A DNA stretch of 64,000 bases, taken from positions 262,001 through 326,000 of the forward strand of contig JACVTC010000160.1 of assembly GCA_016946835.1 (NCBI GenBank), written 5' to 3'. Positions within the stretch are counted from its first letter, which is position 1. Every line of letters starts with the position of its first letter. Below are positions 25,167 to 34,496 of the stretch, one piece after another. The notes below the pieces were generated by a model. That model worked only from the letters and a program-made list of their open reading frames with translations. It had not been told where the DNA came from and made no database searches. The DNA is from Neocallimastix lanati (nom. inval.). Lineage: Eukaryota > Neocallimastigomycota > Neocallimastigomycetes > Neocallimastigales > Neocallimastigaceae. Position numbers and translations under genes: made by a program.

Positions 25167-25267
25167 TGATATAACTCGATTCTAATTTCCACTTTTTGGG
25201 AGAAGCGATTATATTCTTTTTAATATTTATTTTTATTTATTTAGTAATAATAATCAGTTAATTAACA
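25167..25267 (-). repeat. 3' LTR of element I (101 bp)
   Basis: Minus strand TGTTAATTAACTGATT to GAGTTATATCA. The shared 3' boundary with the 5' copy is sharp; sequence beyond it differs at once. Confidence 0.75.
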
Positions 25268-26150
25268 ACTATTGCATCTGCCACCGTATTATCACCTAAG
25301 GCTTCATAAATACGTCCACGACAATAACCCACTTGCTCGTATTGACCTGGAAGACTAATCAAGTAAGATGTAGATATCAGATTTAGATTACTACCAGAAT
25401 CAATAAGAAGTCTACCTGGAGTATTATCTACCTTGCACTTGATTAATCCGATATCTTCATCTTTAATTATTCCATCTTTATTAGGTGTTTTATTTGCATC
25501 CTCCGAAAAATCAATGGAACTCACTAACTTAATTTTATCTGCACGTAGACTCTTGGTTAGGTCACTACGTGCTTTAGGAACTATATCTAAAAGTTGTCCT
25601 ATATATATATTACATTTGGTATTTGCAATGTCCTCAATTAGGTTATATGGTTGATTATTTAATTTTTGAACCATATTGATATGTTTTTCTACTCTAGTAT
25701 TACCATGTGGGACATCAACAAATGTAACCTTTTTGTTTTGTGAAACCTCTTTTATATTTGTATTTAAATTAATATCAGAAATCTCTTGACATTTCATTTG
25801 ATAAATTTTCGGAGTTAGAATTTATTTTGTTTATTTTCTTAATATTATCATTATTATTTTCAGCATTTGAATTGTTTATTGAAGGCCCATTTTTATTATT
25901 ATTATTTATAAACAATGAATTTTTATAGACACTATCGGAACTTTTAATATAATTTTGATTATTATCTTTATTAATTTCTTTATTATTGTTTACATTATAC
26001 AATTTATTATTATCTATTTCATTTAATAAGTCAGGAGAGGATGGTCTACTATTTAATTTCTTGTTTGAAATTTCATCTTGATCTTCTAGGGAAAGTCTTT
26101 TTCTTTTCGTAGCGTCTACAACAAATGTTCGAGCGTTTTGATTAACGAGA
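25258..26150 (-). pseudogene. Aspartic protease region of element I, cut off at the LTR
   Basis: An Asn-rich linker (about 26002-25775) leads to a frame starting near 25797. It contains NIYIGQLLDIVPKARSDL (the same block reads NITFGQLLDVAPKIRSQV in element E) and the protease signature LLIDSGSNLNLIS with intact D-S-G. The frame ends IVVN then TAA, where the TAA lies within the first bases of the LTR (TGTTAATTAA). In element E the protein continues at this point towards reverse transcriptase, so the downstream domains have been deleted. Confidence 0.75.
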
Positions 26151-26179
26151 GGTCGCGAACTCTCATTTAAAAGTTTAAA

Positions 26180-26974
26180 GAATCCTTTTTACTTTGATCT
26201 AATTTTTCTACTAACTCTTTATATCTTAAATATTCTTGTCTAATGAATTCAGGACATTCAGCTTTTAGATGTCCAGACTCCCCACAACAATAGCAAGCAT
26301 TAACTTTAATTTTTGATTTAGTCTCCAATGGATTCGTAGAAAAATTTTTCGTTTTGTATTTACTATTAAAATTTTTTTGATCACTAGGGTTAGGATTATA
26401 TTTTTTTTTACTTCCATTTTTTGTCTATTTTTAATAACAAAATCTTCGTGTCTTTCTGCAATTTCTATGGCTTTTGGAATTTCCATTTTTCCAGCTAACC
26501 AGACACCCTTATAAGCTTGATGTTTGTATTCAATAGAATTCAAATAGTCCTTATAAGTAATAGCTAATTTTTCTGAAATGGATAATTTGCCATAAAGTTC
26601 CAAATATTTTAAATTGAACTCCTTGAGATTATCATCGACTGAAATCTTCATATCCTTAAGTTGGTCAATGATATCTTCAGGTGATACGTCCATGCTGTAG
26701 GCTTTCAAAATATATTCCTTCATTTGCTCTAAACTTGGATAAGTAATTTCATCTTCACTGATTTAATAATATGGTCAGTGATACTCTTGAGGCCTTTACC
26801 TTGCACAGTCATGGCACAGTATCTATAATGCTCTTCACCTTCAGATATTTTGTGCATATCTTTGAAGGCTTTCATTTGAATATACCATGTCTCTTCGTCA
26901 TGGTTTTCGTCATTGATATGAATGATATTTTGAAGCATGCTAGATAGAAAGTTCATCTTAATGAATTCTTCCAT
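26180..26974 (-). pseudogene. Gag of element I (frameshifted)
   Basis: Starts at ATG 26974 (MEEFIKMNFLSSMLQNIIH). After about 70 residues it shifts frame near 26760, continues as MKEYILKAYSMDVSPEDI and the capsid-like region, and shifts again near 26400. It then reaches a zinc knuckle CYCCGESGHLKAEC (C-x2-C-x4-H-x4-C, about 26260-26300), intact in its own frame. This is a retrotransposon nucleocapsid arrangement, here broken into three frames. Confidence 0.75.
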
Positions 26975-27120
26975 TTTGACGAATAAATTAATATTTTTAA
27001 TTTTCGTTTCTTCAAAAAAAAAATTTTTTTTATTAATTTATAAATAACCAACTATTACAGTAAAATCAAAAAAAAAATAATATTCTTTATTTTAATATAT
27101 CCTTCCTCCTCAAAAAGAAC

Positions 27121-27134
27121 TGATATCGCCACCA
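27121..27134 (-). promoter_or_regulatory. Primer binding site of element I
   Basis: Two bases after the 5' LTR end the minus strand reads TGGTGGCGATATCA. The TGG start fits pairing with a tRNA 3' CCA end. Element E has TGGTGGAGATATCGG at the same place, so the two elements probably use related tRNAs. The tRNA is not identified. Confidence 0.65.
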
Positions 27135-27136
27135 AT

Positions 27137-27233
27137 TGATATAACTCGATTCTAATTTCCACTTTTTGGGAGAAACGATTATATTCTTTTTAATATTTAT
27201 TTTTATTTATTTAGTAATAATAATTAATTAACA
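27137..27233 (-). repeat. 5' LTR of element I (97 bp)
   Basis: Minus strand TGTTAATTAATTATT to GAGTTATATCA. It matches the other copy over its length except a 3-4-base indel near the start and one C/T difference in CGCTTCTCCC / CGTTTCTCCC. Confidence 0.75.
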
Positions 27234-28175
27234 ACTTAACAATTACATAATATAAAATAATTTACATTTATACTAATTTATAATAAAGTTTTCATATAAT
27301 AAAATATAAAGTTTAATAAAATATATATACATAAATAAATGTTATAAAATATAATAAATATTAGAAATAAAATAAAAGTTATTTAATATAATAAATTATT
27401 AATAATACACAATGAATTTCATATTTTTAAGCTATCATTAATTTCCTAATTTTTAATGTGCAATTAACATAATTTTTAATATATTTATGTGTTTATAATA
27501 AATTAATTTTTATATTAATTAAAGTTTTTATTTATATTCTATATCATATAATAATATAACATTTTAAAATATAGATATAATATATGATAAGAAACGAAAT
27601 ATTTAATTAATAATTAATATAAATAAAGTTAATAAGAAAAATAAGAAATAAATATATTATAAATATTAAATAGTTAAATAATTTTATAAATAATTGTTTA
27701 TAAACATAACTTTAAAATGAAGAATTAGTATAAATAGTTATTAGAAATAATACTTTAATAAATGTTCCTAATTATCCAGTGAAATTAGTATATAATATTT
27801 TAATAAAATTAGAATTAATATTGATTAATTTTATATTTTGATTATTAGAATTATGTTATAAAAGAATTGTATTAAAGGTTTACTAATTACCTATAAATAT
27901 TAGAATATTAATAAAACAATATTTTATTTAAAAATGAATTAAATATTTTTATTTAAGTGTTATTATTTAAATATATAAAGACTTGTTATGGACAAGTATA
28001 AAAATCATAATAGTTATGAAATGGGAAACAAGATAAATTCCTATTTCATATTATATATATATACTTCTAAATGATGATATAATATTTCTTAATATTAATT
28101 AAATTCTATTTAAAATAAAAAAATTAAATTTATTATTTAAGGTTACACGAACTTTTTAGAACACTAAATGATAGA
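27234..28175. other. AT-rich non-coding spacer
   Basis: No gene recognised. Long homopolymer runs, frequent before 25 kb, are scarce here. It ends at the CTAGA target duplication of element A. Confidence 0.6.
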
Positions 28176-28180
28176 CTAGA

Positions 28181-28420
28181 TGTTAAAAATAAAGTTTATT
28201 ATAATTTATTAATTATTAAGTTAAAATATATTTAAAATAAATATTGTATATGTTTACTAAATATTTGAGGCTTATATATATTATAACAATGAGTTAGTAC
28301 AAAAATATAATTGTATTATGTAAATGTATTGATAAAAATAATAATATTTTTTATAATTAAAAAATAAGAACTTAATAAAATAAATAAAAAGTGTTTAATT
28401 AAAACAAAATAATTTTAAGA
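28181..28420 (+). repeat. 5' LTR of element A (240 bp)
   Basis: Starts TGTTAAAAATAAAG and ends AATTTTAAGA. Flanked on the left by CTAGA and on the right directly by the primer binding site. Confidence 0.92.
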
Positions 28421-28435
28421 GATTAAGAGTCTCAT
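28421..28435 (+). promoter_or_regulatory. Primer binding site of element A, complementary to the anticodon arm of tRNA-Lys(CUU)
   Basis: Directly after the LTR the sequence is GATTAAGAGTCTCAT. Its complement ATGAGACTCTTAATC is the anticodon stem and loop of eukaryotic tRNA-Lys with anticodon CUU, not a tRNA 3' end. Drosophila copia and yeast Ty5 prime from an internal part of initiator tRNA-Met in the same manner. The tRNA match is from memory of the conserved sequence. Confidence 0.75.
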
Positions 28436-28526
28436 TGACTCATATGTATGAATATTTGTAGTGTTGTAAACAATAAAAATAAAATAATTTTTTTTATATA
28501 GAAATAATAGCAAAATTCAGTCTAAA

Positions 28527-29503
28527 ATGAGCATATCAAACGTAACGGCAACAAAAGTAATGTTGACGAAAGACAATTATAACATTTGGTTACCTGACAT
28601 GGAAATGGTCTTGCAGATAAATGGTGTCATAGAATATATCGACAAAAGATTATTAAAAACATTACAAAAGGACGAAATTCCGGAAAACAAAAGAAACAAC
28701 CATATAAAAGTAAGAAATACTCATATCTTATATTATGAGGAACAGGTTACCGAGGAAATGATTAGAAAGGATGCTACCGCAAAATATTTGATAAGTAATA
28801 GCATTTCAGAAGAAATACCGCTTATGATATCTGGAAAATCATAATGGAAGGGAATAATAAATCTGACGAAGAAAAGAAAAACGAACTAAATAATCAACTG
28901 GAAGCTTTGATATATCAAAAAGATTCAGATATATCATTATTCATTGCCGAATTAGATAGAATTTTTGGAGAACTTTATGTACTTGGTGAAGAACTATCTG
29001 AAGAAAAGAAATACAATATCTTGTATTCCTCGTTACCTTAAGAAACTATCATAGAAACAAATATTATTTCAACCAAGAAAAAATACACTGAAAGTTGTAA
29101 CCTCTTGAAAACAACAATTCCATATATAAAATATTTAAAAGAAGAATCTAAAAATAAACAAAGAAACAAAGCAGCAGTCATTTTAAATACAACCAAAGTA
29201 AATAACAGGACTCAACATAAAAGTAAAGAATACAACAGATGCAATAACAAGAACAATAACAATAAAGAAAATAGGAAATGCTTTATATGTGGGAAGATAG
29301 GCCATATAGCAAAGAATTGCTGGCACAATAGAAAGAATAAGAATAATAAAGGCAATAACAGAACACACGCCAATAACGCTATCAACAAAAAATCAGAAAC
29401 CTACTGCGAATTTACAGATTCCATAAATGATCTAAGGGACTATGATACTGATGACGAAGGAGAATCATCAAGTGCCATGGCACCGAGGCCAAAATACTAC
29501 TAA
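28527..29503 (+). pseudogene. Gag of element A (one frameshift, one nonsense codon)
   Basis: Starts MSISNVTATKVMLTKDNYNI, with the N-W-L/D-M pattern of the copia gag (UBN2-type) domain. Near 28826 the frame changes: the expected Y-D-I-W block continues in the next frame as YDIWKIIMEGNN. A TAA at 29039-29041 follows SSLP, where the sequence otherwise runs on (ETIIETN). The zinc knuckle CFICGKIGHIAKNC (about 29280-29321) is intact. The frame ends at 29503, overlapping the pol frame. The nucleocapsid region is rich in Asn and Lys. Confidence 0.85.
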
Positions 29504-32433
29504 AGAAAATAAAGAAAATAAAAGAAATACCAGTGTAAACAAAGTAACACTTCCAGCGAATATCAAGAGTAGCTACTATCTATCGAAATTAACAGAACCA
29601 AAGAAAATTCCAAAAAGTATAGTTAGTTGGACGATAGATTCCGGTGCTACATATCATGTGACTAATAATTCTGATACATTGATTGATAAAAGAAAATGCA
29701 ATGAAATAATCCAATTCGCTGACGGTAATACAGTTGCTGCTACATACATTGGTACGTATATAGGATACATTAATAATAACGAAATTAATTTGAAGAATGT
29801 ATTGTATATACCAGAATTTAAGAGAAGCCTATTATCAATAGATAATTTAAGCGATGAAGGCTACAAAACTTTATTTTACAGACATAATAACAAAAATTTA
29901 GTAACCATATTTGATCCAGGAGGAAAAAGAATAACAACGACAAAATCAAATAGTTCAAGAATATATAAAATTTGGACATTTAAAAATAAGATAAAATATA
30001 ATCACAATACAAATAATGCAATAAAATGCGACAATATCATAAAGGCTTTTAACGTAGATAATTTTGAATTATGGCATAAACGTTTAGGTCATGCTAACAT
30101 AGATAATATTAAGGATAAACTAAGAACTATTAAAATAAAAGAAGGCTGTAATATATGTTTATATAAAATGAAAAACAAACCATACAAAAAGGTTATTAAT
30201 AATAGCAAGGAACCTTTCGAACTAATTCATATGGACACAGTTTCTTCTCCAGATGCTTCCCTTTATGGAAATAAATATTTTCTCACAATATTAGATGACT
30301 ATACACGATATGCATGGGTGTATTTTATGAAAAGCAAAGCCGATACATTCAACATGTTCATAAAGTGGTACAAAAGAATAAAAAATATCTTCAATTATAA
30401 TGTCAAACATATCAGAACCGATAATGGAACTGAGTTTTGCAATAGCCAGTTCGATAAGTTCTATGACGAAAATGGTATAGAACATCAAAACAGTATAGCT
30501 TATAATCCACAGCAAAACGGAAGAGTGGAAAGACTTCAAGGTACATTAATATACAATGCTGGTTCTATGTTGAAAGGAGGAAAACTTAATCATAAATACT
30601 GGGAGGACGCTGAATTAAATGAAAATTCCAATGAACAAATTGAAAAAACAGAATTAAATTCAAATAAACAAAATACAAATAACACGAATGTAAATGAAAT
30701 AAAAGATATAAACATACACAATAAGAAGTATAAAATTATAAAAATAAAAAGAAAATACAAAGATACAGATGAACAAAATAATAACAATCATAATAATAAG
30801 AAATCAAAATCCTTCAATATAAACGATATATTAAACGATAATTATACGTTATCTACTAATAAAACCAATAATGTATATTCACTATTATCAGTGAATGAGA
30901 AATTATGTGAACCATTTAATTATAAAGATATATATACTAAAGCTGATAAAAAGGAATGGTTCAAAGCGGTAAAGGATGAGTTAGACAGTATGAAAGATTT
31001 AAATGTATACGAGGTGGTAAGTAAAGTACCAAAAAATTATAATATTGTAACTCCAAAATGGGTTTTTAGATATAAATATAATTCAGACAACACCATAAAC
31101 AAAAGAAAGGCCAGATTAGTGACTAGAGGTTTCACCCAAAAACAAGGTGTGGATTACAACAATACCTATTCGCCTACTTTAAAGTATGATTCCTTAAGGA
31201 CAATCACGGCATTAGCAGTGATAAATGGATTCAACATCTACCAAATTGATATAAAATCAGCTTACTTAAATGCTGAATTAGATGAAGAGGTATATATGGA
31301 GATACCTGAAGGTGCAGAATATTATAAAAAAGGTTATTGGAAACTCAAAAAGGCCCTGTACGGACTCAAACAGTCCGGACGTTTATGGAACAATACCCTT
31401 GATGAAAAAGTTAAAAGAAATAGGATTTCATCGTTTAATGAGTGAACCATGTGTTTATATGAAGAAAAACAATCAAAATAAACTAACATGTATATTAACC
31501 GTTTATGTTGATGACATATTACTAACAGGTAATGAATATGAAATAAATAATACTAAAAATTTATTAAAAAAGCATTTCAACATTACAGATATCGGAAATG
31601 TAAATACTATTATAGGTATCAAATTCGAAAAAGAGAAGGACGGTTATTTATTACAACAAAAAAGGTATGTCGAAAATATGCTCGATAAATATGATATAAA
31701 TAAATATAAGATATCTTCAAACATGATACCAGAGAAAAACGAAAAGTTGAGAAAGAAAAAATTTAACATCACAAGATATCAACAAGCTATAGGGACACTT
31801 TTATACCTTGCACTCTGTACTAGACCCGATATTATGTTTGCCGTAAATAAAGCATCACGTAGATCAAAGGATCCTACTTACGAAGACTGGCTAAACGTAA
31901 TAAAGATATTCAGGTACTTGAAAGGAAAGCCAAACTATGGTTTAAGATATAGAAAGGACGCAAAAATGGACTTAAGAGCCTATGTCGATTCTGACTTCGG
32001 AGGAGATGAGGAGACCAGGAGGTCAACTACAGGTTACCTAATTTTGTTTGATTCTACCCCTACAACGTGGTATTCGAAATTGCAAAAGTCTGTAGCGGTA
32101 TCCACAGCTGAAAGTGAATATTATGCTATCGATGGATGCGCGAGACACTGTCTATGGTATGAAAATATATTTAATGAACTAAATATAAAGCAAAATTACA
32201 TTAATATTAACGTTGATAATAAAGCTGCTATATACAATTGCGAAAACGAAACCATAAATCCTAAATCAAGACACATAGACATAAAATATCACCACATAAG
32301 AGAATTAGTTAAGGAAAGAAGAATCAAATTAAAGTACGTTAAGTCTATGGATAATTTAGCTGACGGTTTTACAAAGTATTTAAATACGAACCTAATGAAT
32401 AAATTCAGAGAATCTATATTAGAAAAATTCTAA
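29442..32433 (+). pseudogene. Pol of element A (protease, integrase, RT, RNase H); frameshift and internal deletion
   Basis: Protease signature WTIDSGATYH at about 29628-29657. GAG-pre-integrase LWHKRLGHANID at about 30070. Integrase catalytic residues are in HMDTVSS (about 30231), RTDNGTEF (about 30414) and NGRVERLQG (about 30517). After YWEDA (30597-30611) the protein jumps directly into an Asn/Lys-rich linker. Element B has about 110 further integrase residues here, so A has an in-frame deletion. RT contains QIDIKSAYLNAEL and YVDD (31504-31515), with a one-base frameshift near 31398. RNase H follows (YVDSDFGGDEETRRSTTGY, then VSTAESEYYA) and ends ILEKF at 32433. The pol frame is offset from the late gag frame. 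Confidence 0.9.
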
Positions 32434-32453
32434 ATAAATCAGAACTAAACTTT

Positions 32454-32461
32454 AGGAGGAG
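32454..32461 (+). promoter_or_regulatory. Polypurine tract of element A
   Basis: AGGAGGAG lies directly before the 3' LTR, the expected plus-strand primer. Confidence 0.8.
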
Positions 32462-32701
32462 TGTTAAAAATAAAGTATATTATAATTTATTAATTATTAA
32501 GTTAAAATATATTTAAAATAAATATTGTATATGTTTACTAAATATTTGAGGCTTATATATATTATAACAATGAGTTAGTACAAAAATATAATTGTATTAT
32601 GAAAATGTATTGATAAAAATAATAATATTTTTTATAATTAAAAAATAAGAACTTAATAAAATAAATAAAAAGTGTTTAATTAAAACAAAATAATTTTAAG
32701 A
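32462..32701 (+). repeat. 3' LTR of element A (240 bp)
   Basis: Matches the 5' LTR except T/A in AAAGT(T/A)TATT and T/A in TTATG(T/A)AAATG. Followed by the CTAGA duplication. Confidence 0.92.
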
Positions 32702-32706
32702 CTAGA

Positions 32707-32891
32707 TTTCCCTCAATATGTAAAATATGTAAATATATTATATTTTTGGATTTGAATTTTTAATCAAAATTTCCAAACTTTATTATTTATATAAATTGTA
32801 TTTTTACTATTGATAAAAGATGGTATATATCTTGTTTCCTATCTTTATCTAATATACTAAATAAAATTATTTATAAGAAAATAATTAAATT
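32707..32891. other. Spacer between elements A and B
   Basis: 185 bp of AT-rich sequence beginning with TTTCCCTCAATATG. Nothing recognised. Confidence 0.5.
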
Positions 32892-33230
32892 TGTTAGAAA
32901 TAAAGTTTAATATATGAATATTATTCTTGTAATTAAACAAAAAAACATATAAATTTTATGTATAAATATTATAAATTATTAAGATATCAACTATTATATA
33001 AATTGTAATATGGCGCATGTATGACGTACATAAAACATTTATGTAATAATGAATAAAATAAAATTGTGACATAATTAAAATTTATGTAGTAAAAATATAT
33101 ATAAAAAAAAAATATTAAAAATAATTATTAAAAAAAGTAATTATCTATAATTATAAATAAATAAATAAAAATATTAATAAAATAATAAATAAAATTTGAA
33201 ATTACGAAATTTGAAGTGTTAATTCTATTA
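32892..33230 (+). repeat. 5' LTR of element B (about 339 bp; start inferred)
   Basis: The end is fixed by the primer site at 33231. The start is placed at TGTTAGAAATAAAGTTTA because element A's LTR starts TGTTAAAAATAAAGTTTA. No 3' LTR is present in the window to confirm it. Confidence 0.55.
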
Positions 33231-33244
33231 GATTAAGAGTCTCA
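33231..33244 (+). promoter_or_regulatory. Primer binding site of element B (tRNA-Lys anticodon arm type)
   Basis: GATTAAGAGTCTCA is identical to the first 14 bases of element A's site although the LTRs and leaders around it have diverged. This conservation supports a functional primer site. Confidence 0.75.
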
Positions 33245-33353
33245 ATTTGAGCTTGAAAAATATTTTACAGTATATTCAAAATAACAAAATTAGTATATTT
33301 AATTATTTTTTAAGAATTACAAGTTTTAATTATTTTTGAAATTTCAATTTAAA

Positions 33354-34442
33354 ATGTCAAATTTCAAAATTGATAAGTTCATAACAAACAACTCAAATGG
33401 CACATTCAAGAAGTTGGAAATTGATTGTGACTACTATGAAGTTTGGGCAATAAAGATGAAACTATTATTTATCATAAATGGTCTCGAGGAATGCATTGAG
33501 AAAGATATGCTACCTAAGATTAAGAAAACTGATTCCGAGTAAGAGGAAGGACTGATTAAGGTAATTGGAACCAGTGATAAATATTACAAAAAGAGAATAA
33601 CAAAAGACATGATTAAAGAAGACTGTAAAGCAAAATGGCTTATTAGCGAGAATATATCTGATGAATTACTTATGAAGGTTGGCTTAGAAGAAAAATCTTC
33701 TTATGATATTTGGAATAATATTAAAATTAGTTTTAAGAAAAGTAACAATGCATTGAAGACCGAAATAAAAAATGAATTAGATGAAATGAAATACGATAGA
33801 AATGAAGATTTCAACTTATTTCTTTCAAATATGATAAATAAATTCAATATATTAAAGGAATTGAATGCAGAACTATCCTCAGATGAAAAATTTGATTATT
33901 TATGGTCTGCTTTACCTGATAATATTCAATTTAAATCAAATATGACGGAATATCAAGATGACTGGAATAAGTATTGCTCCCATATGATAAAGTCCGTACC
34001 AAGATTAAAGCAATTGAAAGATAAAGAAATCAAGAAAACACAAGGTATGGCACTATATAGCTATAATAAAAATAATAACTTTAAAAAATATAATTTCAAC
34101 AGAACAAATAAACTTAATAAGGTTATTTGTTATAAATGCAATAAAAGAGGACATATCGCAAAATATTGTCCTGATAAACAAATAACAAGGAAAAGCAAAG
34201 GTAAATATATAAATAAAAATGGATACCAATCTCCTAATCACTACAAAAGATACAACAAAAGAAGAAGATATCAAGCTAATAATACAGAAGATAAGGGATA
34301 TGATGATTCTTATTCAGAGGCATTTACAGCAGATTACAATAATAATGAGGAGAATCAAAATAATTTAGCCATAGTGCTGAATAATAACAAAAGTAAACAA
34401 AGAGATCAAAAATTCAACAAAAACAAACATATAAATTTTTAG
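33354..34442 (+). pseudogene. Gag of element B (one nonsense codon)
   Basis: The Met at 33354 (MSNFKIDKFITNN) is preferred over the Met six codons upstream by analogy with element A. One in-frame TAA at 33540-33542 interrupts it; the same frame then runs to TAG at 34440-34442. Landmarks: Y-Y-E-V-W-A-I-K-M near the start, YDIWNNIK (about 33702), and the zinc knuckle CYKCNKRGHIAKYC (about 34127-34168). The last codons overlap the protease frame, which lies at -1 (see the frameshift signal). Confidence 0.85.
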
Positions 34443-34496
34443 ATAAACAAGGTATATTGCAACACAATTATCAATACTATACTGTTGACAATATAC
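34433..34496 (+). promoter_or_regulatory. Possible -1 ribosomal frameshift signal of element B
   Basis: Gag ends ATA AAT TTT TAG. The heptamer A AAT TTT (34433-34439) fits the X XXY YYZ rule in the gag frame, and the protease frame is -1 and open across it. Downstream, GTATATTGCAACA (34452-34464) pairs with TGTTG-A-CAATATAC (34483-34496): 13 base pairs with one bulged A. The 12-nt spacer is longer than usual, and AAATTTT is easy to find by chance in AT-rich DNA. Confidence 0.45.

Larger units (their letters stand above)
25167..27233 (-). mobile_element. Element I: truncated Ty3/gypsy retroelement (gag-protease only) with short LTRs
   Basis: Two direct repeats of about 100 bp, each TGTTAATTAA...GAGTTATATCA on the minus strand, flank a gag-protease region. 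The repeats are 25167-25267 and 27137-27233. Both stop at exactly the same CA, which fixes the LTR end. Downstream of the high-coordinate copy, after two bases, a tRNA-type primer site follows. Reverse transcriptase, RNase H and integrase are absent: the protease frame runs straight into the low-coordinate LTR. Its gag and protease resemble those of element E. I found no convincing target duplication. Confidence 0.75.
28181..32701 (+). mobile_element. Element A: Ty1/copia LTR retrotransposon, recently inserted but defective
   Basis: Length 4521 bp. The 240-bp LTRs differ at only two positions I could find. The target duplication CTAGA is at 28176-28180 and 32702-32706. Order inside: primer site, gag with zinc knuckle, protease, integrase, reverse transcriptase, RNase H, polypurine tract. 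This order (integrase before RT) is the copia type. Coding regions carry a frameshift and a stop in gag, an in-frame loss of the integrase C-terminal region, and a frameshift in RT. Confidence 0.92.
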
